64,000 nt of DNA, taken from Lachnoanaerobaculum saburreum DSM 3986 (GTDB taxonomy: Bacteria > Bacillota > Clostridia > Lachnospirales > Lachnospiraceae). Made by a program: the position numbers and the translations under genes. The stretch spans positions 1,770,663-1,834,662 of the forward strand of contig NZ_GL622296.1 in NCBI RefSeq assembly GCF_000185385.1. The letters run 5' to 3'. The stretch's first letter is position 1, and each line of letters begins with the position of its first letter. Shown piece after piece: positions 32,891 through 42,443 of this stretch. The notes under the pieces are model-generated. The model made no database searches. It had not been told where the DNA came from and saw only the letters and a list, made by a program, of their open reading frames with translations.

Positions 32891-34248
32891 TGAAAGTACT
32901 TGATTTACTTAAATTAAGTATTTCAAATCTAAAAAGAAGAAAGTTAAGGACTGTGCTTACTGTACTTGGTGTACTTATAGGCACCGCTTCCGTAGTTACT
33001 ATGCTCTCGCTGGGTATAGGACTTGATGAGTTAAATAAAGAGAGTATTGCACAGTCCGGTTCACTAAAGGCCATTGATGTAAGTGTTCCGTATACCAAAC
33101 AAAATGATACAAGCAAAAAGACTGAGCCTATCTATATAAAAGATGAAACCGTCAAAAGCTTTTCAAAGCTTGAACATGTAGAGGGAGTATCTCCCGTTCT
33201 GTCTACATCGGTAATTGTTATGCAGGGACCGTATATGCTTAGAACACAGATAAGCGGTGTCGGAGATGACTATATGGATGAAATAAAGCTTGAGAGCGGA
33301 CATCTTCCAAAGGATAAAAAAAAGCTTGAGTTTGTGTACGGAAATTTTATAATAAGAGATTTTCTTAATCAAAAGAATGCAAGAGGTTCTTTCTTTGAAA
33401 CAAATAAACTTCCGAATGTTGATTATTATAAACCTATGTTTGTGATTTTTGATACGGAAGCTTTTGAAAAAGCAAATGCAGGCGGTGAGAATGCACCGAA
33501 ACCTCCTAAGAAATACATCATTGAAACAGCCGGCGTAGTAAAAGGCGGCGCATCTATGGATGATTTTAGCAATTATAATAATTACAGCTATGGAATCTAC
33601 TGCAATATAGATGCATTAAAGGTAATGTTGAATAAAATATATAAAAACAGACCTATTCCGGATCAACCTACCACAAAGAAGGGTAAACCTTTGAAATATC
33701 TTGTATATGACTCTGCAAAGGTATATGTAGACGATATGAAAAATGTGTTGTCGGTACAAAAGCAAATCTCTGAAATGGGGTATCAGGCCGAATCACAGAT
33801 GGAGTGGATTGAACAGAGTAAGACTTCTACAAATATGATCCAAATGGTGCTTGGCGGTATAGGTGCCGTATCACTTTTTGTTGCATCTATAGGTATTGCA
33901 AACACTATGATGATGAGTATATATGAGAGAACCAAGGAAATAGGAATAATGAAAGTCTTAGGATGTGATATGAATCGTATCAGAGATATGTTTCTTATAG
34001 AATCAGGTGCTATAGGGCTTATAGGCGGCTTGACCGGAGTGATTTTCAGTTTTATTATTTCAATTATAATCAATGCACTTGGAGTGGCGGCATCAGTTTC
34101 AGGAGTTGACGGAGATATTTCAAGAATACCTGTCTGGCTTGTGATAGCGGCAATAATCTTTGCGGTTATTATAGGTATGTTGGCGGGATTTTTTCCGTCA
34201 CTTAGAGCTATGAAGCTAAGTCCGCTTACTGCACTCAGAAATGATTAG
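32890..34248 (+). CDS. ABC transporter permease, MacB/FtsX type
   Basis: 452 residues. N-terminal membrane helix (TVLTVLGVLIGTASVVTMLS), a large extracytoplasmic MacB-PCD domain (about 45-320), and three C-terminal helices (MVLGGIGAVSLFVASIGIAN, IGLIGGLTGVIFSFIISIII, VWLVIAAIIFAVIIGMLAGF) with the RTKEIGIMKVLGC motif. This is mechanotransmission-type ABC topology. Coupled by overlap to the preceding gene. Confidence 0.92.
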   Translation: MKVLDLLKLSISNLKRRKLRTVLTVLGVLIGTASVVTMLSLGIGLDELNKESIAQSGSLKAIDVSVPYTKQNDTSKKTEPIYIKDETVKSFSKLEHVEGVSPVLSTSVIVMQGPYMLRTQISGVGDDYMDEIKLESGHLPKDKKKLEFVYGNFIIRDFLNQKNARGSFFETNKLPNVDYYKPMFVIFDTEAFEKANAGGENAPKPPKKYIIETAGVVKGGASMDDFSNYNNYSYGIYCNIDALKVMLNKIYKNRPIPDQPTTKKGKPLKYLVYDSAKVYVDDMKNVLSVQKQISEMGYQAESQMEWIEQSKTSTNMIQMVLGGIGAVSLFVASIGIANTMMMSIYERTKEIGIMKVLGCDMNRIRDMFLIESGAIGLIGGLTGVIFSFIISIIINALGVAASVSGVDGDISRIPVWLVIAAIIFAVIIGMLAGFFPSLRAMKLSPLTALRND

Positions 34249-34257
34249 GAGGTTTTT

Positions 34258-34956
34258 ATGTTTGAGTATTTAGCAGCTAATGAGTATCCGGGTAGAGGTA
34301 TCATCTTAGGCAAATCGGAGGACGGCAGAGCTGTATTTGCATACTTCATAATGGGAAGAAGTATCAATTCAAGAAACAGAATATTTGAGGTCTGTAAAGA
34401 TGATATAAAGACAAAGGCTTTTGATGAAAGCCTTTTAAGCGATCCTTCACTTATTATTTATTCACCTGTACGTGTTTTCGGGAAGAATACAATTGTGAGT
34501 AACGGAGATCAGACAGACACAATATATGAGTATTTGAATGAACAAAAGACATTTGAAGATGCACTGTATACAAGAACTTTTGAACCTGATGCACCGAATT
34601 TTACTCCCAGAATATCAGGGCTTATTGATATTGAAAACGGACTCAGATTAAAACTCTCTATATTAAAGAGTGACAATGGAAATGAATCTCAGTCGTTAAG
34701 ATTTTTCTATAATTATGACAATCCGAAATGCGGTGAAGGCTTCTTTATTCACACCTATAAAGAAAACGGTGACCCTCTAAAGAGTTTTGAGGGTGAACCT
34801 AAAAAGGTAAATTTAAAAGGCAATATAGATAAACTGACTGAATCGCTGTGGAACTCACTTAATACTGACAATAAAATATCACTTGCAGTAAGATATATTG
34901 ATATAAGTACCGGCAAATATGATCAAGTCATTAAGAATAAATTGGAGGGAATGTAA
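34258..34956 (+). CDS. purO: IMP cyclohydrolase, PurO-like
   Basis: 232 residues. The start NEYPGRGIILGKSEDGRAVF, then AYFIMGRSINSRNRIF, is the signature of the archaeal-type IMP cyclohydrolase family (PF07826), an Ntn-like fold unrelated to the PurH cyclohydrolase domain. It closes FAICAR to IMP, the last step of purine synthesis. Its TAA overlaps the ATG of the AICAR transformylase gene, so the two steps are translationally coupled. Some eukaryote-like PurO relatives are uncharacterised, hence slight doubt. Confidence 0.85.
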   Translation: MFEYLAANEYPGRGIILGKSEDGRAVFAYFIMGRSINSRNRIFEVCKDDIKTKAFDESLLSDPSLIIYSPVRVFGKNTIVSNGDQTDTIYEYLNEQKTFEDALYTRTFEPDAPNFTPRISGLIDIENGLRLKLSILKSDNGNESQSLRFFYNYDNPKCGEGFFIHTYKENGDPLKSFEGEPKKVNLKGNIDKLTESLWNSLNTDNKISLAVRYIDISTGKYDQVIKNKLEGM

Positions 34957-36134
34957 TGAAAGAGTTGATTTTGAAATATGGATGTAATCCGAACCAAAAG
35001 CCGGCAAAAATCTATATGGAAAGCGGAAATGAACTTCCGATAAAAGTACTCTGCGGCAATCCGGGATATATCAATCTTTTGGATGCGCTTAACGGCTGGC
35101 AGCTTGTATCGGAATTAAAAAGGGTAAGTAATTTGCCTGCCGCCACAAGCTTTAAGCATGTTTCACCTGCCGGTGCCGCTATAGGTCTGGAACTTGATAA
35201 TGTTCTAAAAAAGATATATTGGGTAGATGACCTCACACTCAGTCCTCTCGCAAATGCCTATGCAAGAGCAAGAGGGGCAGACAGGATGTCCTCATTCGGA
35301 GATTTTATAGCTCTTAGCGACATATGTGATAAGGAGACCGCACTGCTTGTAAAAAGAGAGGTTTCTGACGGTGTTATAGCTCCCGGATTTAGTGATGAGG
35401 CATTTGAAATACTCAAAAAGAAAAAGAACGGAAAATATAATATCATTCAGATTGATAAAAATTATATTCCTGACAGTATTGAAAAAAAACAGGTCTTTGG
35501 TATTACCTTTGAACAAATGCACAATAATCTTGATATAAATGATTCACTGCTTGAAAATATTGTAACAAATAATAAGGACTTACCTGAAAATAAGAAACTG
35601 GATTTGCTTATTTCTTTGATTATACTAAAGTATACACAGTCAAATTCAGTGTGCTATGTAAAAGACGGTCAGGCAATAGGTATAGGTGCAGGTCAACAGT
35701 CAAGGATTCACTGTACAAGACTGGCAGGCAATAAGGCTGATAACTGGTTTTTAAGGCAGGCAAAATGCGTACTTAATCTTCCGTTTAAAGATGATATAAA
35801 GAGAGCCGACAGAGATAATGCTATAGATATATATATCGGTGATAACAGTGCGGATGAACTTTTAGCTGACGGTATATGGGAAAATCTTTTTGTAAAAAAG
35901 CCGGATGAGTTTACAAAGGATGCCAAAAGAGAGTGGCTAAAAAACCTAAAAGGGGTTTGCCTTGGTTCCGATGCATTTTTCCCTTTCAGTGACAATATTG
36001 AAAGAGCAAAAAAAAGCGGTGTAGAGTATATAGCACAGCCGGGAGGCTCCCTAAGAGACGATATAGTTATAGATTGTTGTAATAAGTACGATATTACTAT
36101 GGTATTTACTGGTATCAGACTTTTTCATCACTAA
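34956..36134 (+). CDS. purH: AICAR transformylase (free-standing PurH formyltransferase domain)
   Basis: 392 residues covering only the AICARFT part of PurH: KYGCNPNQKPAKIYM, ATSFKHVSPAGAAIG, then NAYARARGADRMSSFGDFIA, TQSNSVCYVKDGQAIGIGAG, SDAFFPFSDNIERAKKSGVE and AQPGGSLRDD. The N-terminal MGS-like IMP cyclohydrolase domain of normal PurH (about 520 residues) is absent and is replaced by the preceding PurO-like protein. The protein transfers formyl from 10-formyl-THF to AICAR. Confidence 0.9.
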   Translation: MKELILKYGCNPNQKPAKIYMESGNELPIKVLCGNPGYINLLDALNGWQLVSELKRVSNLPAATSFKHVSPAGAAIGLELDNVLKKIYWVDDLTLSPLANAYARARGADRMSSFGDFIALSDICDKETALLVKREVSDGVIAPGFSDEAFEILKKKKNGKYNIIQIDKNYIPDSIEKKQVFGITFEQMHNNLDINDSLLENIVTNNKDLPENKKLDLLISLIILKYTQSNSVCYVKDGQAIGIGAGQQSRIHCTRLAGNKADNWFLRQAKCVLNLPFKDDIKRADRDNAIDIYIGDNSADELLADGIWENLFVKKPDEFTKDAKREWLKNLKGVCLGSDAFFPFSDNIERAKKSGVEYIAQPGGSLRDDIVIDCCNKYDITMVFTGIRLFHH

Positions 36135-36135
36135 G

Positions 36136-36179
36136 ATTTTATAATAAATATTGATTTAATATATATTTTATTATAAAAT
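36136..36179. terminator. AT-only hairpin after purH
   Basis: ATTTTATAATAAA at 36136-36148 and TTTATTATAAAAT at 36167-36179 form a perfect 13-bp stem. It starts one base after the purH stop. It is weak (AT only) but symmetric; it may end the operon. Confidence 0.45.
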
Positions 36180-36233
36180 TTAATCAATCAATATATTTAT
36201 TACAGTTTGAAAAACTGATATTTTGGAGGAATT

Positions 36234-37301
36234 ATGTCAATATTAGTTACCGGCGGTGCCGGTTATATCGGAAGTCATACCTGTGTTGAATTATTGAATG
36301 CAGGATATGAAGTGGTTGTAGTAGATAATTTAGTAAATTCATCAAGGGAATCCCTAAAAAGAGTAGAAGAGATTACAGGAAAGTCTTTGCGTTTCTATGA
36401 GGTAGATTTGCTCAACCGAAAGGCTCTGACAAAGGTATTTAAAGAAAATAAGATAGATGCGGTTATACACTTTGCAGGACTTAAGGCGGTAGGCGAGTCT
36501 GTATATAAGCCTCTTGAATACTATCACAATAATATCACCGGTACTCTGATTTTATGTGAAGTGATGAGAGAATTCAGCGTAGAAAAAATAGTATTTTCAT
36601 CAAGTGCTACAGTTTACGGAGATCCTAAAGTGGTACCTATCACAGAAGATGCACCTATGGGTGTCATTACCAATCCATATGGTAGGACTAAGGGTATGCT
36701 TGAGCAGATTTTAACAGATATTCACACTGCAAACAATAATTTTTCCGTGATGTTGCTTAGATATTTCAATCCTATCGGAGCTCATGAATCAGGTAGAATA
36801 GGCGAGAATCCAAAAGGTATTCCAAATAATCTTTTGCCTTATATTACACAGGTTGCAGTCGGCAAGCTTGTATGCCTTGGAGTCTTCGGCAATGACTATG
36901 ATACAAAGGACGGTACCTGTGTCAGAGATTATATTCATGTGGTTGATCTTGCAAAGGGTCATGTAAAGGCACTTGAAAAGATGATTAAAAGCCCGGGAAA
37001 GGTAGATATCTACAATCTGGGAACAGGTATCGGATACAGTGTGCTTGATGTTATCAATGCCTTTGAGAAAGTAAATGATCTGAAGATTAACTATGTTTTC
37101 AAGGCAAGACGAGCAGGAGATGTACCGGCTTGTTATGCCGATCCTACCCGTGCCTTTAATGAACTTGGCTGGAAGGCACAAAAGAATATAGAAGATATGT
37201 GCAGAGATTCATTCAGATGGCAAAAGAACAATCCAAACGGTTTTGAAGAGGACAATTCCGATATAGTTGTCAGAAAAGATGCTTCAGTTATGAGAAAATA
37301 A
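36234..37301 (+). CDS. galE: UDP-glucose 4-epimerase
   Basis: 355 residues. NAD-binding GGAGYIGSHTCVELL at the N-terminus, catalytic Ser in VFSSSATVYGDP and Y-x-x-x-K in NPYGRTKGMLE. It interconverts UDP-glucose and UDP-galactose. The C-terminus extends about 15 residues beyond the usual end (EEDNSDIVVRKDASVMRK). Transcribed with its own GGAGG site. A 14-bp direct repeat (TATGAGAAAATAAA, 37289 and 37305) spans the stop codon. Confidence 0.94.
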   Translation: MSILVTGGAGYIGSHTCVELLNAGYEVVVVDNLVNSSRESLKRVEEITGKSLRFYEVDLLNRKALTKVFKENKIDAVIHFAGLKAVGESVYKPLEYYHNNITGTLILCEVMREFSVEKIVFSSSATVYGDPKVVPITEDAPMGVITNPYGRTKGMLEQILTDIHTANNNFSVMLLRYFNPIGAHESGRIGENPKGIPNNLLPYITQVAVGKLVCLGVFGNDYDTKDGTCVRDYIHVVDLAKGHVKALEKMIKSPGKVDIYNLGTGIGYSVLDVINAFEKVNDLKINYVFKARRAGDVPACYADPTRAFNELGWKAQKNIEDMCRDSFRWQKNNPNGFEEDNSDIVVRKDASVMRK

Positions 37302-37330
37302 AGCTATGAGAAAATAAAACTGTTACAAAC

Positions 37331-37373
37331 GGTCTTAAGACTTTTGTAGGCTTACTTATAAAAGTCTTAGACC
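37331..37373. terminator. Hairpin after galE
   Basis: GGTCTTAAGACTTTT (37331-37345) pairs with AAAAGTCTTAGACC (about 37360-37373) with one bulge. No T-run follows on the plus strand, so it may be a weak terminator. Confidence 0.5.
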
Positions 37374-37407
37374 ACTTCACTTACAAATTTAATAAATAAA
37401 GGAGATT

Positions 37408-38928
37408 ATGCTAAGTCAAATACATACGGCAGGTCTTTTAGGTATCAATGCATTTCATGTCTGTTGTGAAACCGATATAGGAGACGGTCTACCCGGAATA
37501 ATTCTGATAGGCTCATTATCGGTTGAGGTCAAAGAGGCGGCAGACAGAGTAAAGACCGCTATAAAAAATTCTAAAATTTCTTTTTATCCGAGAAAAATCG
37601 TTATAAATCTTTCCCCTGCAGAAATAAAAAAAGAAGGTTGCGGCTATGATTTGCCGATTGCCATATCAATACTTGAAGCACTTGGTGTAATAAAATCAGA
37701 TATTCTAAGCAAGTCTATGTTTATAGGAGAACTTTCACTCAGCGGTGAGCTGTTGCCGATAAAAGGTGTGCTCCCTATAGTCATATTTGCAAAGGAGAGC
37801 GGTTTTGAAAATATATTTCTTCCATATGACAATCTGGCGGAAGCAAATATAGTAAATAATATAAAAAATATAGGTATAAAAAATCTAAAAGATCTTATTG
37901 AAATATTAAACGGTGAAAAGGTCTACAATGAAAATATCAATAAAACAGCGGAAGTCTTACAAGAAAGAAAATATAGTGATTTCAGTGATGTAAACGGACA
38001 AATTCTATTAAAAAGAGCGGTTCAAATCGCAGTTGCAGGTAGACATAATATACTGTTTATAGGTCCGGCAGGTACAGGAAAAAGTATGATTGCACAAAGA
38101 ATACCGGGAATAATGCCGAATATGACAGATGAAGAAGCACTTGAGGTTTCAAAGATATACAGTGTATGTGGACTTCTCAGTTCAAAAGAACCTATTCTAA
38201 AAATAAGACCTTACAGATCCCCACATCATACAGTTTCACCACAGGCATTGTCAGGTGGAGGCAGAGTACCGAAGCCGGGAGAAATTTCACTGGCACATAA
38301 GGGAGTACTTTTTCTTGATGAGCTGGCAGAATTTAAGACAAACACCATAGAGGTACTTAGACAGCCTATGGAGAATAAGACTGTCAGTATTGCAAGAGTA
38401 AATGCAAGTATTGATTATCCGGCTGATTTTATGCTGGTGGCAGCAACCAATCCTTGTAAATGCGGATATTATCCTGACAGAAGTAAATGCAGTTGTAATG
38501 AAGCACAGGTAAAAAAATATCTTTCAAGAATTTCAAAGCCTTTACTTGACAGGATTGATATAACTGTAGAAACTTCTATGATAAAATATAATGAATTAAA
38601 AGGTGATTTTAACAATATAAGCAGTGATGAGATGAAAAAATATATAGAAAAAGTGAGAGAGCTTCAACTGAAGCGTTATAGAGATTATGATTTTTCTTAT
38701 AATTCAGAGATACCGCCAAATTTGATAAATACGTTTTGTAGTCTAAGAGAGCAGGATGATATTTTTCTTTCCAATTTATATGAAACAAAAAATATGAGTG
38801 TAAGAGGTCTGCATAAGATACTAAAGGTGGCAAGAACGATAGCAGACTTCAATGAACATGAAAATATTGAACATGTCGATATATGTGAAGCTGTATCATA
38901 TCGCTCTTTGGAGGATAAGTACCGGTAA
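37408..38928 (+). CDS. YifB/ComM-family Mg-chelatase-like AAA+ ATPase
   Basis: 506 residues. N-terminal Lon-C-like ChlI domain (1-165, with VKEAADRVKTAIKNSKISFY), AAA+ domain with Walker A GPAGTGKSMIAQRIPG, Walker B GVLFLDELAEF, and a C-terminal Mg_chelatase_C region (LRQPMENKTVSIARVNASID, then NPCKCGYYPD). ComM is a hexameric branch-migration helicase in natural transformation. It directly precedes dprA, a common arrangement linked with DNA uptake. Confidence 0.9.
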   Translation: MLSQIHTAGLLGINAFHVCCETDIGDGLPGIILIGSLSVEVKEAADRVKTAIKNSKISFYPRKIVINLSPAEIKKEGCGYDLPIAISILEALGVIKSDILSKSMFIGELSLSGELLPIKGVLPIVIFAKESGFENIFLPYDNLAEANIVNNIKNIGIKNLKDLIEILNGEKVYNENINKTAEVLQERKYSDFSDVNGQILLKRAVQIAVAGRHNILFIGPAGTGKSMIAQRIPGIMPNMTDEEALEVSKIYSVCGLLSSKEPILKIRPYRSPHHTVSPQALSGGGRVPKPGEISLAHKGVLFLDELAEFKTNTIEVLRQPMENKTVSIARVNASIDYPADFMLVAATNPCKCGYYPDRSKCSCNEAQVKKYLSRISKPLLDRIDITVETSMIKYNELKGDFNNISSDEMKKYIEKVRELQLKRYRDYDFSYNSEIPPNLINTFCSLREQDDIFLSNLYETKNMSVRGLHKILKVARTIADFNEHENIEHVDICEAVSYRSLEDKYR

Positions 38929-38937
38929 GGAGGAACT

Positions 38938-40053
38938 ATGCAAATTTGTGAAATGTCGGATAAGGAGAGCTTATTTTTACTTTCTTCACTTATAGAACTC
39001 GGTTATTTTTCAAAAAGACTAATCTATGAAAGAATAAGGCCGGTTTCAGAGATTTTTGAGATGGATTTTGATACATTAAAATCACGTTTAAAAATAAGTG
39101 AAAAGCAGATTAAAGCTATCTTAAGTATAAAATTAAAAATAGATGAATTACATGATGAATACCTGTCATTGGACGAGAGAAAAATAAGATTTATACTTCC
39201 GTTTGAAGATGATTATCCGAAGAAACTTCTTAATATAAGAGATTACCCTTTTGGAATATTTGTAAAAGGAAATATTCCAAGAAGTAGGAAAAGTGTAGCC
39301 ATAGTAGGCAGCAGAACTGCAAGTGAATATGGCCTCGGTATGGCAAAGTTTATTGCAAAGGAGCTTGCAAGTAACGGTGTAGATATAATCAGCGGTATGG
39401 CACTTGGAGTGGATACAAAAGCACATGAAGGTGCTGTTGCAGGAAGCGGCAAGACTTATGCCGTACTTGGCACAGGAGTAAATATATGTTATCCTGAAAG
39501 TAATTTTAATCTGTACAATAAACTGTGTGAAAAGGATTGTGGAGGTGTGATATCGGAATTTCCGCTTGGAACAAATCCTCTTAAGATAAATTTTCCTATC
39601 AGAAATCGTATAATATCAGGGCTGTCAGATATCACAATAGTAATAGAGGCAAGACTGAAATCAGGTTCACTTATAACAGCATCACATGCCTTGGAACAGG
39701 GTAGAGAAGTATTTGCACTGCCGGGCAGGATAACTGATTGTATGAGTCTTGGATGTAATAAGCTCATAGCGGACGGTGCAGGCATTATATCTTCACCAAG
39801 TGATATTTTAGAGGCACTTGATATGAGCATTGACGGCAAAATACAAGTATATAATGAAAAAAACATTAATATACTTGCAAAGAATGATAAAAAGGTTTAT
39901 AGTTGCCTTGATTTAAAACCGAAATATATTGATGACATAATCAAAGAAAGTACTTTAGATATATCGGAAGTGCTAAGCTCACTTTTATTACTTGAATTGG
40001 AAGGTTTTATAGTACAGGTTTCATCAAATTATTATTGTAAGAGGATAAATTAA
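38938..40053 (+). CDS. dprA: DNA-processing protein DprA/Smf
   Basis: 371 residues. Central Rossmann-like DprA domain: SVAIVGSRTASEYGLGMAKF, GVDIISGMALGVDTKAHEGA, FPIRNRIISGLSDITIVIEA, RLKSGSLITASHALEQGREV, FALPG. C-terminal DprA winged helix from about 305. DprA loads RecA on incoming single-stranded DNA. 9 bases after yifB and 13 bases before topA. Confidence 0.93.
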   Translation: MQICEMSDKESLFLLSSLIELGYFSKRLIYERIRPVSEIFEMDFDTLKSRLKISEKQIKAILSIKLKIDELHDEYLSLDERKIRFILPFEDDYPKKLLNIRDYPFGIFVKGNIPRSRKSVAIVGSRTASEYGLGMAKFIAKELASNGVDIISGMALGVDTKAHEGAVAGSGKTYAVLGTGVNICYPESNFNLYNKLCEKDCGGVISEFPLGTNPLKINFPIRNRIISGLSDITIVIEARLKSGSLITASHALEQGREVFALPGRITDCMSLGCNKLIADGAGIISSPSDILEALDMSIDGKIQVYNEKNINILAKNDKKVYSCLDLKPKYIDDIIKESTLDISEVLSSLLLLELEGFIVQVSSNYYCKRIN

Positions 40054-40066
40054 GTAAGGGGTTAAG

Positions 40067-42136
40067 ATGGCTGGAAGTTTAGTGATAGTAGAGTCACCTG
40101 CAAAGGTAAAAACTATAAAGAAATATTTGGGTTCAGGTTATGAGGTTACCGCCTCAAACGGGCATGTTAGAGATTTACCGAAGTCAACTATGGGTATTGA
40201 TGTGGAGCATAATTTTGAGCCGAAATATATTACCATAAGAGGAAAAGGCGAGTTGCTTGCTAAACTGAAAAAGGATGTAAAAAAAGCTGATAAGATATAT
40301 CTTGCAACCGACCCTGACAGGGAGGGAGAAGCTATCAGCTGGCATCTGTCAAAGGCGCTTAAGCTAAATGATACCGATAAAAAGGTATACCGCATCAGTT
40401 TTAATGAAATCACAAAAAATGCTATCAAGGATGCCATCAAACATCCAAGACAGCTTGATATGAATCTGGTAGATGCACAACAGGCCAGAAGAGTGCTTGA
40501 CAGAATGGTGGGATATTCTATAAGCCCTCTTCTATGGGCAAAGGTAAAGAGAGGACTCTCTGCCGGTAGAGTACAGTCTGTGGCTCTTAGGATGATCTGT
40601 GACAGAGAGGCACAGATAGATGCCTTTATTCCTGAGGAGTATTGGAGTCTTGAAGCTGAACTTTTGACGGCATATTCAAAAAAGGGTGTAAATGCAAAGT
40701 TCTATGGAACCGATACAAAGCTTGCTATAAATAATAAAGAAGAGATGAATACAATCTTAGAGGCTATAAAAGATGCAAAATATATAGTTTCTGAGATAAA
40801 TGAAGGTGAAAGGGTAAAAAAAGCTCCGATTCCTTTTACCACATCCACACTTCAACAGGAATCCAGTAAGAAGTTAAACTATTCCACGCAAAAGACAATG
40901 AGGCTTGCTCAGCAGTTGTATGAGGGTGTGGATATAGAAGGCAAGGGTGCAATCGCACTTATTACATATCTTCGTACCGACTCTACAAGAATTGCAGCTG
41001 AGGCGGATACCGCTGCAAGAGAGTTTATAGGAAAAACATATGGCGAAGAATATATATCAAAAAATACGGTCACAAAAAATGCCAAGTCAAATGTTCAGGA
41101 TGCACATGAGGCCATCAGACCTACAGATGTTACACTTACTCCTGCAATGGTCAAAGAGTCTTTGCCAAGAGAGCTTTTCAGACTGTATCAGCTTATCTGG
41201 AAAAGATTTGTTGCAAGCAGAATGGAAAATGCAAAGTATAAGACAACTTCCGTAAAACTTGCTGCAGGTGATTATATTTTTACAATGTCAGGTTCAAAGA
41301 TTGTATTTGACGGATTTATGAATGTATATACAGATGATGAAGAAAAAGTAAGTTCGGACGCTGTTATCGGTAAGTTAAAGGTAGGAGATGAGTTAAAACT
41401 TGTAAAGCTTATAGACGTTCAGCATTTTACACAGCCGCCTGCCCATTACACTGAGGCAAGTCTTGTAAAAGCACTTGAAGAACAGGGTATAGGTCGTCCG
41501 TCTACATATGCACCTACTATAACAACTATTATGGCAAGACATTATGTAGTAAAGGAACAAAAAAATCTCTATGTCACGGAACTTGGTCAAATAGTAAATT
41601 CTATGATGGTAAACTACTTTGGAAGTATTGTAGATAAAGATTTTACCGCCAATCTTGAACAACTTCTTGATTCCGTAGGAGACGGCAAGGTCAATTGGAA
41701 GACTGTAGTATCAAATTTTTACCCTGATCTTGAGTCGGCTGTAAATCAGGCTTCAAAAGAACTTGAAAATGTGAAGATAGCCGATGAGGTGACTGATGTT
41801 ATCTGTGAAAACTGCGGTAGAAATATGGTTATAAAATACGGACCGCATGGAAAGTTCTTAGCCTGCCCGGGATTTCCGGATTGTAAGAATACCAAGCCTT
41901 ACTTTGAAAAGATTGGAGTTGCCTGTCCGAAATGTGGAGGAGATGTGGTTATCAAAAAGACCAAAAAGGGCAGAATCTATTACGGTTGCAGTAATGCACC
42001 TGAATGTGATTTTATGTCATGGAACAAGCCTTTTGCACTGCCATGCCCAAAATGCGGTTCATATATGGTGGAAAAGGGAAATAAACTTCTATGTATGAAT
42101 GAGGAATGTGGATACAGCGAAAATAAACCGAAATAA
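40067..42136 (+). CDS. topA: DNA topoisomerase I
   Basis: 689 residues, type IA. TOPRIM domain with VESPAKVKTIKKYLGSGYEV and DPDREGEAISWH, active-site Tyr301 in ITYLRTDSTRI, and three C-terminal zinc-finger motifs (CENCGRNMVIKYGPHGKFLA, CPKCGGDVVIKK, CPKCGSYMVEKGNKLLCMNE), the last slightly shorter. Relaxes negative supercoils. Ends the yifB-dprA-topA operon with a terminator right behind. Confidence 0.96.
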   Translation: MAGSLVIVESPAKVKTIKKYLGSGYEVTASNGHVRDLPKSTMGIDVEHNFEPKYITIRGKGELLAKLKKDVKKADKIYLATDPDREGEAISWHLSKALKLNDTDKKVYRISFNEITKNAIKDAIKHPRQLDMNLVDAQQARRVLDRMVGYSISPLLWAKVKRGLSAGRVQSVALRMICDREAQIDAFIPEEYWSLEAELLTAYSKKGVNAKFYGTDTKLAINNKEEMNTILEAIKDAKYIVSEINEGERVKKAPIPFTTSTLQQESSKKLNYSTQKTMRLAQQLYEGVDIEGKGAIALITYLRTDSTRIAAEADTAAREFIGKTYGEEYISKNTVTKNAKSNVQDAHEAIRPTDVTLTPAMVKESLPRELFRLYQLIWKRFVASRMENAKYKTTSVKLAAGDYIFTMSGSKIVFDGFMNVYTDDEEKVSSDAVIGKLKVGDELKLVKLIDVQHFTQPPAHYTEASLVKALEEQGIGRPSTYAPTITTIMARHYVVKEQKNLYVTELGQIVNSMMVNYFGSIVDKDFTANLEQLLDSVGDGKVNWKTVVSNFYPDLESAVNQASKELENVKIADEVTDVICENCGRNMVIKYGPHGKFLACPGFPDCKNTKPYFEKIGVACPKCGGDVVIKKTKKGRIYYGCSNAPECDFMSWNKPFALPCPKCGSYMVEKGNKLLCMNEECGYSENKPK

Positions 42137-42139
42137 AAG

Positions 42140-42164
42140 GACCGTGAGAGAAACTCTCACGGTC
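42140..42164 (+). terminator. Terminator after topA
   Basis: GACCGTGAGAG (42140-42150) and CTCTCACGGTC (42154-42164), a perfect 11-bp stem with an AAA loop, followed by a short T-containing tail. Confidence 0.75.
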
Positions 42165-42221
42165 TTATGGTTCTTTGTCAAGTGTTGGGGTGGGTTGATT
42201 TTTCAGTCCACTTTTTATTTT

Positions 42222-42422
42222 TTATTCATCATCTTTTTTCTCAAGTTTTTTTATCTGCTTTGTTATTATGATATATGCATAAACTGTTACAGGCATTACA
42301 ATATCTATAAAGAGAAAGACAAAGAGCAGCTTTGTATTACTTGTAAATATTGCAACATAGACTGTAGCAATCAAACTGAAAATAAGTATAAAAAGCAGTA
42401 TTACTGCAAAAATTCTCTTCAT
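42222..42422 (-). CDS. Small two-helix membrane protein
   Basis: 66 residues. Two hydrophobic segments (FAVILLFILIFSLIATVYVA and FVFLFIDIVMPVTVYAYIII) and a lysine-rich tail. AGGAAGG precedes the ATG. It lies 21 bases downstream of the ABC-F gene on the same strand and may be co-transcribed. Family not recognised. Confidence 0.55.
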   Translation of the reverse strand: MKRIFAVILLFILIFSLIATVYVAIFTSNTKLLFVFLFIDIVMPVTVYAYIIITKQIKKLEKKDDE

Positions 42423-42443
42423 TTTATTCCTTCCTATTCTTTC

